Source of the DNA: Thermoplasmata archaeon
Lineage (GTDB): Archaea > Thermoplasmatota > Thermoplasmata > Lutacidiplasmatales > UBA184
Length of the DNA: 7,053 nt
Reading direction: 5' to 3'
NCBI GenBank assembly: GCA_021848165.1
Contig: JAJZMW010000075.1
Coordinates: 1-7,053, forward strand
The notes below the pieces were generated by a model. That model saw only the letters and a program-made list of their open reading frames with translations, did no database searches and was not told the DNA's origin. Shown here piece by piece: positions 1 to 5,853 of this stretch. The first letter of the stretch is position 1, and each line of letters starts with the position of its first letter. The translations under genes were made by a program, and so were the position numbers.

Positions 1-1184
1 TCCTTGCGGAGTTCCTCGTCCCCGACGACCTTCTCGATCGCGCGGTCGAAGTCGGCGGCGATCACGTGATCGCGCTCCTCCCGGATCGCCCACATCCCCG
101 CTTCGGTGCAGATCGCCTTGATGTCGGCGCCGGTGACGCCGTCGCACCGTTGCGCGAGCGCCTCGAAGTCGAGGCCCTCCCGGATCGCCATCCCGCTCGA
201 GTGGATGCGGAAGATCTCGGCCCGGCCGAGCGCGCTCGGCACGGGGATCTCGATGATCCGGTCGAACCGCCCCGGGCGCAGCAGCGCGTCGTCCAGGATG
301 TCCGGGCGGTTCGTGGCGGCGACGATCTTCACGTTGGAGAGCGGCTCGAACCCGTCCATCTCGGCGAGGAGCTGCATCAGCGTGCGCTGGACCTCGCGGT
401 CCCCGCTCGTCGCCACCTCGAGGCGCTTCGCCCCGATCGAATCGACCTCGTCGATGAAGATGATCGTCGGCGCCTTCTCCTTCGCGAGCTGGAAGAGCTC
501 CCGGACCAGGCGGGCGCCCTCGCCGATGTACTTCTGCACGAGCTCGCTGCCGACGAGGCGGATGAACGTCGCGTTCGTGTGATGCGCGACCGCCTTCGCG
601 ATCAGCGTCTTCCCCGTTCCCGGGGGACCGACGAGGAGGACCCCTTTGGGAGGGTCGACCCCGACCTTGCGGTAGAGCTCGGCGCGGAGGAGCGGATACT
701 CGACCGCCTCGCGGATGTCGCGGATCTGCTCGGAGAGCCCGCCGATGTCCTCGTAGCGGATCGTCGGCTTGTCGACGATCTCGCTCGCGGTCACGAGCGG
801 GTCGACGGAGGCCGGCAGCACCCCCATCACCGCGAGGGTCTGCTTGTTGAGGGCCACGCGCGAGCCGATGGTCATCTTCGCGTGCTCCACGTTCTCCGCG
901 GAGTTCACCACGAAATCCGGCCCGGTGGAGCTCTTCACGATCACCCGGCCGTCCGTCAGCACGTCGCGCACGCTCCCGACGATCAGCGGCGGGTAGCGCA
1001 GGCGATCGAGCTCCGTCTTGAGGCGCTTCACCTCGCGCTGGAGGCGGAGGATCTCCGCCTCCATGTAATGCCGTTCGCTCTCGACGCGCTTGATCGCCTC
1101 CGCGAGCTGGGTGTTCCGGAGCTCGAGGAAGTTCAATCGGTCGAACGAGTCCTGCCCGGCCACGGGGGTATCGGAATCGCTCAT
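1..1184 (-). CDS. pan: Proteasome-activating nucleotidase (PAN), C-terminus cut off by the window edge
   Basis: PAN is the hexameric AAA+ ATPase that unfolds substrates and feeds them into the archaeal 20S proteasome in the cytoplasm. The frame is open from ATG at 1184 to the window edge, giving 394 complete codons. Residues about 14-58 form a heptad-like coiled coil (LELRNTQLAEAIKRVE, then LRLQREVKRLKTEL). An OB-type segment follows at about 63-125, then the AAA+ domain. Visible motifs are Walker A GPPGTGKT (186-193), a pore-loop KYIGEG, Walker B IIFIDE (241-246) and a second region of homology reading ATNRPD...LRPGRFDR. The last visible residues (KVVGDEELRK) belong to the C-terminal helical domain. 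PAN proteins are usually about 400-430 residues, so only a short tail is missing. That tail would carry the HbYX motif that opens the proteasome gate, so its presence cannot be judged. The gene is transcribed divergently from pantoate kinase. No clear Shine-Dalgarno sequence precedes the start. The family call is very secure; paralogues such as Cdc48 lack this N-terminal layout. Confidence 0.96.
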   Translation of the reverse strand, partial: MSDSDTPVAGQDSFDRLNFLELRNTQLAEAIKRVESERHYMEAEILRLQREVKRLKTELDRLRYPPLIVGSVRDVLTDGRVIVKSSTGPDFVVNSAENVEHAKMTIGSRVALNKQTLAVMGVLPASVDPLVTASEIVDKPTIRYEDIGGLSEQIRDIREAVEYPLLRAELYRKVGVDPPKGVLLVGPPGTGKTLIAKAVAHHTNATFIRLVGSELVQKYIGEGARLVRELFQLAKEKAPTIIFIDEVDSIGAKRLEVATSGDREVQRTLMQLLAEMDGFEPLSNVKIVAATNRPDILDDALLRPGRFDRIIEIPVPSALGRAEIFRIHSSGMAIREGLDFEALAQRCDGVTGADIKAICTEAGMWAIREERDHVIAADFDRAIEKVVGDEELRK

Positions 1185-1192
1185 CGGTTCGG

Positions 1193-1207
1193 GTCGGCGG
1201 CGCCGAC
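1193..1207 (-). promoter_or_regulatory. 15-bp perfect dyad in the pan leader
   Basis: GTCGGC-GGC-GCCGAC is a perfect inverted repeat with 6-bp arms and a 3-base loop (plus-strand reading). It ends 8 nt before the pan ATG, so it would form a hairpin in the predicted leader RNA, or it could be a DNA operator. A second, smaller dyad (TCGCC-ACC-GGCGA, 1213-1225) overlaps the predicted pan transcription start. In DNA this GC-rich such dyads also arise by chance, so function is uncertain. Confidence 0.25.
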
Positions 1208-1241
1208 GAACGTCGCCACCGGCGATACGAATGCACCCCCA

Positions 1242-1249
1242 TTTATAAG
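1242..1249 (+). promoter_or_regulatory. TATA box for the pantoate kinase / L10e unit
   Basis: TTTATAAG is the strongest AT-rich island in the window and matches the archaeal TATA-box pattern. Its centre lies about 33 nt before ATG 1279. Transcription should therefore start near 1270-1273, giving a nearly leaderless mRNA. This also argues against the in-frame GTG at 1252, which would lie upstream of the transcription start. Confidence 0.62.
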
Positions 1250-1250
1250 G
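1242..1250 (-). promoter_or_regulatory. Possible TATA box for pan (minus-strand reading of the shared element)
   Basis: Read on the minus strand, the AT-rich island is CTTATAAAT, about 58-66 nt upstream of the pan ATG at 1184. With the usual archaeal TATA-to-start spacing of about 25 nt, transcription would begin near 1218-1220 and leave a leader of about 35 nt. No other AT-rich island exists between the two divergent genes, so one near-symmetric element may serve both. This use is less certain than the plus-strand use. Confidence 0.42.
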
Positions 1251-1256
1251 AGTGTC

Positions 1257-1271
1257 CGGGCGTAGCGCCCG
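1257..1271 (+). promoter_or_regulatory. 15-bp perfect dyad between TATA box and pantoate kinase start
   Basis: CGGGCG-TAG-CGCCCG is a perfect inverted repeat with 6-bp arms and a 3-base loop. It sits between the TATA box and ATG 1279, ending 7 nt before the ATG. It covers the predicted initiation region, so it would act as DNA (an operator) more readily than as an RNA hairpin. It mirrors in size and spacing the dyad in front of pan, though the sequences differ. Chance occurrence is possible at this GC content. Confidence 0.27.
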
Positions 1272-1278
1272 CCGATCG

Positions 1279-2238
1279 ATGACGGGTCGCCCGCGCGCCG
1301 GCCGAGCGTTCGCCCCCGGGCATCTGACCGGGATCTTCCGGGCCGCCGGGGACGACGCGCCGGACCCGAGGGCCCGGGGATCGATCGGCGTCGGTCTCGT
1401 GCTCGAGCTCGGCGCCCGGGCCGAGGCGCGCTGGGAGCCGGGCCCGCGGCGTTCGATCGCCGTCCGTTCGCGGGACGGCGCCCCCCTCCCGATCACCCAG
1501 GAGGCGGTCCGCCGACTCGTCGGGGACCGGCGAGGGCGGATGCGGGTCGATCTCCACCACGAGCTTCCGATCGGGCAGGGGTTCGGCATGAGCGCCGCCG
1601 GGACCCTCGCCGCCGCGCTCGCCGTATCGCGCGCGATCGGCGCCCCGCGGCGCCGGGCGATCGAGGTCGCCCATCTCGCCGAGCTGGACGGCGGCGGGGG
1701 TCTCGGCGGGGTCGCGGCGATCCTCGGAGGGGGTCTCGAGATCCGCCGGCGGCCGGGGATCCCCCCCTGGGGTCGCATCGATCACCGACCCGGCCCTGCC
1801 CGGATCTGGGTGGCGCTCACCGGGAGGGGGATGGCGACCCCTCCCCTGCTCTCGGACCCGGACCAGATGCACCGCGTCCTCGCGGCGAGCTCTCGCCTCC
1901 CCGCGCTCCTCCGCGCCCCGTCGATCGCCGGGTTCGCGCGGGCGAGCGAGCGGTTCACCGACCGGCTCGGCCTCGCCCCGCCCCCGCTCCGGGCCGCGCT
2001 GCGGCGCCTGCGACGGAGCGGCGCCTGGGCGGCGCAATCGATGTTCGGGGCGAGCCTCTTCGCGATCCCCCGCTCCCGGGCCGCCGAGCCGCGGATCCGG
2101 CGGGCGCTCGCGGAGCTCGGCCTCCCCGCCGTCGAGATCGGCTGCGCGGCGCGCGGAGCGCACCTTCTTCCCCCGATCGGCCCGCCGGACGGGAGGCGCA
2201 AGGATTTTAGAGGGGGCCCGGCTCGGCGCCGCCCATGA
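1279..2238 (+). CDS. pok: Pantoate kinase (archaeal CoA biosynthesis, GHMP kinase family) with an unusual Asp-to-Gly change
   Basis: Pantoate kinase phosphorylates pantoate with ATP to 4-phosphopantoate, which phosphopantothenate synthetase then joins to beta-alanine. Archaea use this pair in place of the bacterial PanC/PanK order. The protein is 319 residues, slightly longer than the usual 280-300. It shows an N-terminal FAPGHLTG motif (11-18), the GHMP ATP-binding loop LPIGQGFGMSAAG (96-108), the AHLAEL segment (131-136), GGGLEIRRRPG (150-160), and a C-terminal SMFGASLFAI (254-263). ATG 1279 is preferred over GTG 1252 because it keeps the family N-terminus and lies about 33 nt after a TATA box; the GTG would fall upstream of the transcript. 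Where the family normally reads TGLGDV, this protein reads GGLGGV (140-145), so the conserved Asp is Gly144. The last 20 or so residues are a basic, low-complexity tail that overlaps the promoter-like element of the next gene. The stop shares ATGA with the L10e start. Confidence 0.88.
   Translation: MTGRPRAGRAFAPGHLTGIFRAAGDDAPDPRARGSIGVGLVLELGARAEARWEPGPRRSIAVRSRDGAPLPITQEAVRRLVGDRRGRMRVDLHHELPIGQGFGMSAAGTLAAALAVSRAIGAPRRRAIEVAHLAELDGGGGLGGVAAILGGGLEIRRRPGIPPWGRIDHRPGPARIWVALTGRGMATPPLLSDPDQMHRVLAASSRLPALLRAPSIAGFARASERFTDRLGLAPPPLRAALRRLRRSGAWAAQSMFGASLFAIPRSRAAEPRIRRALAELGLPAVEIGCAARGAHLLPPIGPPDGRRKDFRGGPARRRP
2205..2210 (+). promoter_or_regulatory. Possible internal TATA element for L10e
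   Basis: TTTTAG within the short AT-rich island GGATTTTAGA lies inside the last codons of pantoate kinase, centred about 28 nt before the L10e ATG at 2235. That spacing matches a leaderless archaeal transcript for L10e. It is a weak match to the TATA consensus but stands out in the surrounding GC-rich sequence. It could allow the ribosomal gene to be expressed more strongly than the upstream enzyme gene. Confidence 0.38.
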
Positions 2239-2753
2239 CGCGCAAACCGGCCCGCATGTATCGGAAGATCGAGGGCCAGGTCTACACCCGTCGCGAGTAC
2301 ATGGGCGGGGTGCCCACGTGCCGCATCACGCAGTTCGACACGGGGAATCTGAAGGAAGCGTTCGCGGTCGAACTGACCCTCGGCACCGAAGAGGCCGCCC
2401 AGGTCCGCGACATCGCGCTCGAGGCGGCCCGCGTGAGCGCGGTGCGGGTCCTGGAGAAGACCGCGGCGAACCAGTACCACCTCAAGGTCCGCCGCTTCCC
2501 CCATCAGATCCTCCGCGAGCACAAGATGGCGATGGGCGCCGGGGCCGACCGTATCTCCGATGGGATGCGGCGCGCGTTCGGCAAGCCGGTCGGCCACGCG
2601 GTCCGGGCCCAGATCGGGACCGAGCTCTTGTCGATCTACACCACCGAAGCGCACATCGGGGACGCGAAGGAAGCGCTCCGCAAGGCGGCCCACAAGCTGC
2701 CCGTGCCGACCCGGGTCGTGATCACGAACTCGATCACGAACTCGGCGTCGTAG
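2235..2753 (+). CDS. rpl10e: Large-subunit ribosomal protein L10e (uL16 family)
   Basis: This is the archaeal/eukaryotic form of uL16, a 50S protein near the central protuberance that helps shape the tRNA-binding region. The 172 residues match the usual family length. Recognisable stretches are the N-terminal RKPARMYRKIEG, then YTRREYMGGVP, RITQFDTGN, RRFPHQILREHKMAMGAGADR and DGMRRAFGKPVG, with a C-terminal KEALRKAAHKLPVPTRVV. The start ATG overlaps the pantoate kinase stop (ATGA), so translation may be coupled; a weak AT-rich island about 28 nt upstream could also give it its own leaderless transcript. The C-terminus ends in a duplicated ITNS-ITNS encoded by a 12-bp tandem repeat. The 3' end overlaps the convergent stress-protein gene by 20 bp. 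Identification is very secure. Confidence 0.97.
   Translation: MTRKPARMYRKIEGQVYTRREYMGGVPTCRITQFDTGNLKEAFAVELTLGTEEAAQVRDIALEAARVSAVRVLEKTAANQYHLKVRRFPHQILREHKMAMGAGADRISDGMRRAFGKPVGHAVRAQIGTELLSIYTTEAHIGDAKEALRKAAHKLPVPTRVVITNSITNSAS
2720..2743. repeat. 12-bp tandem duplication across the convergent gene ends
   Basis: GATCACGAACTC occurs twice head to tail (2720-2731 and 2732-2743). In the L10e frame it encodes ITNS twice. In the opposite frame each copy carries a TGA: the one at 2736-2734 ends the universal stress protein, and the one at 2724-2722 is a second in-frame stop four codons beyond. The repeat length is a multiple of three, so it preserves both frames. It looks like a recent slippage duplication. 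Confidence 0.85.
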
Positions 2754-3201
2754 CTGAGGGGTGGACGATCAGCACGGCCCTCTTCGAGGCCTGCACCACC
2801 GCGGTCGAGACGCTGCCGAGCAGGATCCGCTTCGCGCGGCTCAATCCCCGCGAGCCGAGGACGAGCAACGCGGGGGGTTCCCGCTCGACGAACGAGAGCA
2901 GCTCGTCGACCACGGCGCCTTCCAGGCAGAGTCCGCGCACGTTCGCCACCCCCGCGCCGCGGGCCCGGTCGACGGCCCTCGCCACGATCTTTTCGTAGTA
3001 CGGGACATCGCTCGCCGGCGCCTCGGCCGGCACCCACGGCTCCCCGGCCGCCACGTAGAGCGGCTGCAACGGCGCCACCGCGACGATCGTCAGCGAGGAC
3101 CCGTATCGCCGGGAGAGGTCCGTCGCCACGTCCAGCGCTTCCAGGGAGGTCGGAGAGCCATCGACGGCGACCGCGATCGTGGGGAAGAGAGAGTTCGACA
3201 T
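2734..3201 (-). CDS. Universal stress protein, UspA-type, ATP-binding class
   Basis: This is a small single-domain cytoplasmic protein of 155 residues, the normal size for the family. UspA-like proteins of this class bind ATP and are linked to stress survival; the exact role and partner are unknown. The sequence has the N-terminal beta strand with its acidic residue (IAVAVDGS, Asp14), and the ATP-binding signature G-x2-G-x9-G-S/T: Gly116, Gly119 and Gly129-Ser130 within GSRGLSRAKRILLGS. The end strand RAVLIVHP (141-148) completes the fold. There is no membrane segment and no second Usp domain. The start at 3201 sits just before the first conserved strand. The gene converges on L10e and shares its last 20 bp with it, with a second in-frame stop just downstream. 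No convincing TATA box was found upstream; only weak candidates occur near 3225-3231 and 3246-3256. Family certain, function open. Confidence 0.93.
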   Translation of the reverse strand: MSNSLFPTIAVAVDGSPTSLEALDVATDLSRRYGSSLTIVAVAPLQPLYVAAGEPWVPAEAPASDVPYYEKIVARAVDRARGAGVANVRGLCLEGAVVDELLSFVEREPPALLVLGSRGLSRAKRILLGSVSTAVVQASKRAVLIVHPSATTPSS

Positions 3202-3433
3202 CGCCCCGAAGACCCCGACGCGCTACAAGGGCGTTTCGTCGATTCCCGCATACTTCGGCGGTCGAACGGGCGCCGCTCCCCCGGCGCACCGACGCGGGCG
3301 CCCCCGAAGCGCCCTCGGGTTGGCGGGGGCCACCGCCGTCCGTCAACGGGACCGGCGACAGGCGCGAGTACCTCCCGCGGACCGCCCTCCGTCCCCGCCG
3401 GAGCCGCGGGGGACCGAACGGCCCCGGGCCGCG
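3202..3433. other. Intergenic region with no recognisable gene
   Basis: These 232 bp separate the stop of the HemY-type oxidase from the start of the universal stress protein, both on the minus strand. Reading frames across it are GC-rich chance frames with no protein family I recognise. It should hold the promoter of the stress-protein gene and any 3' end of the heme operon. I see no clear TATA box, no T-rich terminator and no RNA gene. Confidence 0.6.
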
Positions 3434-4906
3434 CTACGATCGGGGGGGGACCTTCCCGAACGCCGCGGCCAGTCGGCGCGCGGCGGCCCGCCCGGAGCCA
3501 ACGACGTCGGGCAGACCGATCCCATCGTACGTGTTGCCCGCGAGTTCGACCCGGGGCCAGGCCGCCAGCGCGCGGCGCGCGCGCTCCACGCGGGCCGCAT
3601 GGCCGATCTCGTACCAAGGGATCGCTCGGGAGTGAGCGAAGACGACGCAATGCGTCGGGGGTGCCTCGATCCCCATGACGTGACGCAACCCCTCGCGCGC
3701 CAACTCCACGGCTTCCGAATCGGAGGGCGGAGCCGCCTCCCGCGGGTCGATCGGGCGCAGGAACGCCCGGAGCGCTACCCGCCCGTCGCCCGGGTCCGGC
3801 CGGTCCCATTTCGACGAGAGCCACGTGATCGCCGCGATCGGAAGCCCCGTCCGGGGGGGGACGAGCACCCCGGTGCCGGTGAGAGGGATCGGCACGTCCT
3901 CCCGACGGACCACGAGCCCGACGACCACGGTGGGGGTTCGTGGGACTTCGTCGAGCGCCCTCGTCGCGTCGGCCGGCCCCGCCGCGCCGAGAAGGCGGGC
4001 CGCGTCCGGGCCCGAGACGGCCAGCACGACCCCATCGGCACCCACCGATCTCCCATCCTCCAGTCGCAGCCGGTAGGAGCTCCCCTCTCGCTCCAGCGCG
4101 ACCGCCCGGGTTCCGAGGTGCACCCGGGTCCCCCGGAGGCTCTCCGAGAGTCGCCGGGGGAGGGACTCCATCCCCTCCCGAAGGGAGGCGAAGAGCGGGG
4201 GGCGGCGACCGGTCGCCCCGGCGACCGACCGAGAACGGCCCGGGGGAGCTCCCCCGGCGGGGAGGGGGCGGGCGGCCGCCGCGGTCCAGCGCGCCGGTAG
4301 CAGCGGCGCCACCGCCGACGGGCTCAGCACGTCGATCGGCGTCGAGTGGACCCCGGCGAGGAACGGCTCGAACAACCAGTCGACGGCCTCGTGGCCAAAC
4401 CGGGACCGGAGCTGGGGCCCGAGCGGGATCCCGTCGTCGGTCCGGATGGGCCGGAGCCGCACGAGCAGGACCCCCAGGGCCACACGGAGCTTCCCCGCTC
4501 GGCTGAGGAGGGTGGTCGACCGGATCGAACGGGCCGCCGACCAGAAGCCGACGCCGATCAGGGGAGGGATCCGGTGCAACCGCCCGGCGCGGAAGATCAG
4601 GGCGCCGCGGGCGGTTTCCCGGACCCCGATGAGCGAGTCGGCAAGGCCGAGCTCCTCGACCAGCCCCACGAGGTCGGGCTTGGTGGTCAGGAAGGAGTCG
4701 GGCCCCCCCTCCAGCGCGAACCCCGAGGTGAGATCGGTCACGACGGGGCCCCCGACGCGCGGCATCGCTTCGAACAGGTCGACCACGACCTCGCCGGTCC
4801 GGCTCCACCGCTCGAGCTCCCAGGCCGCCGCGAGTCCGGCCATGCCCCCTCCGACGATCACCACGCGCGGCGGTCCGTCCGCCGGTCCACCGACGGACCC
4901 GGTCAT
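3434..4906 (-). CDS. hemY: HemY/CgoX-type FAD-dependent coproporphyrinogen/protoporphyrinogen oxidase
   Basis: Enzymes of this family use FAD and oxygen to remove six electrons from a porphyrinogen ring in heme synthesis. The 490 residues are close to the roughly 470 of Bacillus HemY. The N-terminus has the Rossmann FAD loop VVIVGGGMAGLAAAWELE (15-32), then Glu46 in LFEA at the strand end that usually binds the FAD ribose. GFALEGGPDSF (62-72) follows, a hallmark of the HemY family. The C-terminus has AGNTYDGIGLPDVV (456-469), the second FAD-contact motif. A Pro/Gly/Arg-rich stretch in the middle looks like a flexible linker. ATG 4906 is chosen because it places the Rossmann motif near the N-terminus and overlaps the ferrochelatase stop as ATGA; a longer in-frame extension upstream would lie wholly inside the ferrochelatase gene. 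Whether the substrate is coproporphyrinogen III or protoporphyrinogen IX cannot be read directly; the neighbouring CpfC-like ferrochelatase favours the former. Last gene of the operon. Confidence 0.9.
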   Translation of the reverse strand: MTGSVGGPADGPPRVVIVGGGMAGLAAAWELERWSRTGEVVVDLFEAMPRVGGPVVTDLTSGFALEGGPDSFLTTKPDLVGLVEELGLADSLIGVRETARGALIFRAGRLHRIPPLIGVGFWSAARSIRSTTLLSRAGKLRVALGVLLVRLRPIRTDDGIPLGPQLRSRFGHEAVDWLFEPFLAGVHSTPIDVLSPSAVAPLLPARWTAAAARPLPAGGAPPGRSRSVAGATGRRPPLFASLREGMESLPRRLSESLRGTRVHLGTRAVALEREGSSYRLRLEDGRSVGADGVVLAVSGPDAARLLGAAGPADATRALDEVPRTPTVVVGLVVRREDVPIPLTGTGVLVPPRTGLPIAAITWLSSKWDRPDPGDGRVALRAFLRPIDPREAAPPSDSEAVELAREGLRHVMGIEAPPTHCVVFAHSRAIPWYEIGHAARVERARRALAAWPRVELAGNTYDGIGLPDVVGSGRAAARRLAAAFGKVPPRS

Positions 4907-5853
4907 CGATCGGTACCGAGCCCCTCGTTCCGGTCGATCAGATCCGCGAGCACGCGGACGAACCGAGGGTCGTCGTTCGGCATCGCCGAGCGCGCGAACC
5001 GCATCCCCAAGGAATCGGCGACGGCGCGCGCCTCGATGTCGATGTCGTACAACACCTCGAGGTGATCGCAGACGAACCCGTGCGCGCAGACGACGACCGA
5101 GTCGATCCCCTGCACCCGGAGGTCGCGGAGCACGTCCCGCAGGTCCGGTCCCTGCCAACGGTCGTCCGTGCGGCCCGCGCTCTGATAGGCGATCTGGAAC
5201 CCGTCCGGCGGGATCCCCGCGCGGCGGGCGATCGCGGCGGCCCCCGCCCGCAACTGCTCCGGATACGGGTCGCCCCCGGCGAGCATCGATTCGGGCAGGC
5301 TGTGCGCGGTGAAGCAGACGCGCGTCGACGCCCCTTCCGAGGACGGAAGGCGCCCCAAGGCCTCTCGCAGGAGCTCCGCCTCGAGCGCCACGAACGACGG
5401 GTCGAGGAACCACGCGTCGACGAACCGGACCCTCGCGGATCCGCCGTGGCGGGCGAGCGCGGCCTCCACCGGACCGCGGTATCCCCGTTCCACGAACCGA
5501 GAGAAGTGGGGAACGAGGACCACGCCGACCAGGTCGGTCGCTTGGTCGGCGAGTTCGGCGGCCACGACATCCTCGAGGAACGGCGGGGTGTGCCGGAACC
5601 CGTAGCGGACCCGGCTCGTTCCCGGGCCTTCTCGTCGGTCGAGTTCGATCTCCAGACGCGCCGCGAGCGAGGCGGTGATGGCGCGCAGAGGCGATCGGCC
5701 GCCGATCGCCCGGTAACGTTCGGTCAGCTCCTGGAGCAACGCCGGGGGCGGTGGCCGGCCGCGCACGTGGGTGTAGTACCCGTCGAGCTCGGAGATCGAC
5801 TCGGCCGCCCCGTGGGCCATCAGCAGGATGCGGCGCGCGGAGGTCCGGCTCAC
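4903..5853 (-). CDS. hemH: Ferrochelatase, coproporphyrin (CpfC)-like
   Basis: Inserts Fe(II) into a porphyrin. The 316 residues match the short, soluble Bacillus-type enzymes (about 310) and lack a membrane tail. N-terminal YYTHVRGRPPPP (26-37) and YRAIGGRSPL (47-56) resemble Gram-positive CpfC proteins. The catalytic His184 lies in FTAHSLP (181-187), followed by GDPY (194-197). SAGRTDDRWQGPD (225-237) and the acidic HLEVLYDIDIEA (264-275), with Glu266, complete the active site. These align closely in number with His183 and Glu264 of the Bacillus subtilis enzyme. At the position of the CpfC iron-ligand tyrosine (MAYG in Bacillus) this protein has His14 (MAHG). I see no cysteine set for a [2Fe-2S] cluster. 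GTG 5853 is chosen because it overlaps the upstream stop as GTGA and starts just before the first conserved strand; an in-frame ATG at 5973 would add 40 residues encoded inside the radical SAM gene. The enzyme is secure; coproporphyrin as substrate is inferred. Confidence 0.93.
   Translation of the reverse strand: MSRTSARRILLMAHGAAESISELDGYYTHVRGRPPPPALLQELTERYRAIGGRSPLRAITASLAARLEIELDRREGPGTSRVRYGFRHTPPFLEDVVAAELADQATDLVGVVLVPHFSRFVERGYRGPVEAALARHGGSARVRFVDAWFLDPSFVALEAELLREALGRLPSSEGASTRVCFTAHSLPESMLAGGDPYPEQLRAGAAAIARRAGIPPDGFQIAYQSAGRTDDRWQGPDLRDVLRDLRVQGIDSVVVCAHGFVCDHLEVLYDIDIEARAVADSLGMRFARSAMPNDDPRFVRVLADLIDRNEGLGTDR

Noticed and set aside
66..1265. A 399-codon open frame on the plus strand antisense to pan
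   Set aside because: It mirrors a gene with unmistakable AAA+ motifs on the other strand, its translation is an Arg/Asp/Leu/Ala-rich shadow with no known domain, and long antisense frames are expected at this GC content.
1252..1278. GTG at 1252 as the start of pantoate kinase
   Set aside because: It lies two bases after the TATA element, so it would be outside the transcript, and the extra residues precede the family N-terminus. The AAGGAG in front of it abuts the codon, too close to act as a ribosome-binding site.
3202..3433. Hidden RNA gene or terminator in the gap before the stress-protein gene
   Set aside because: Many short GC-rich inverted repeats can be drawn there, but none is followed by a T-run or shows a tRNA or other known RNA pattern.
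3090..4808. A 572-codon minus-strand frame overlapping the oxidase and stress-protein genes
   Set aside because: The translation is low-complexity Arg/Gly/Pro-rich sequence in another frame of genes whose products are clearly recognised, so it is a GC-driven artefact.
4907..5413. N-terminal extension of the oxidase to an in-frame ATG at 5413
   Set aside because: The added 169 residues lie wholly inside the ferrochelatase gene in another frame, and the FAD-binding motif would be displaced far from the N-terminus where the family has it.
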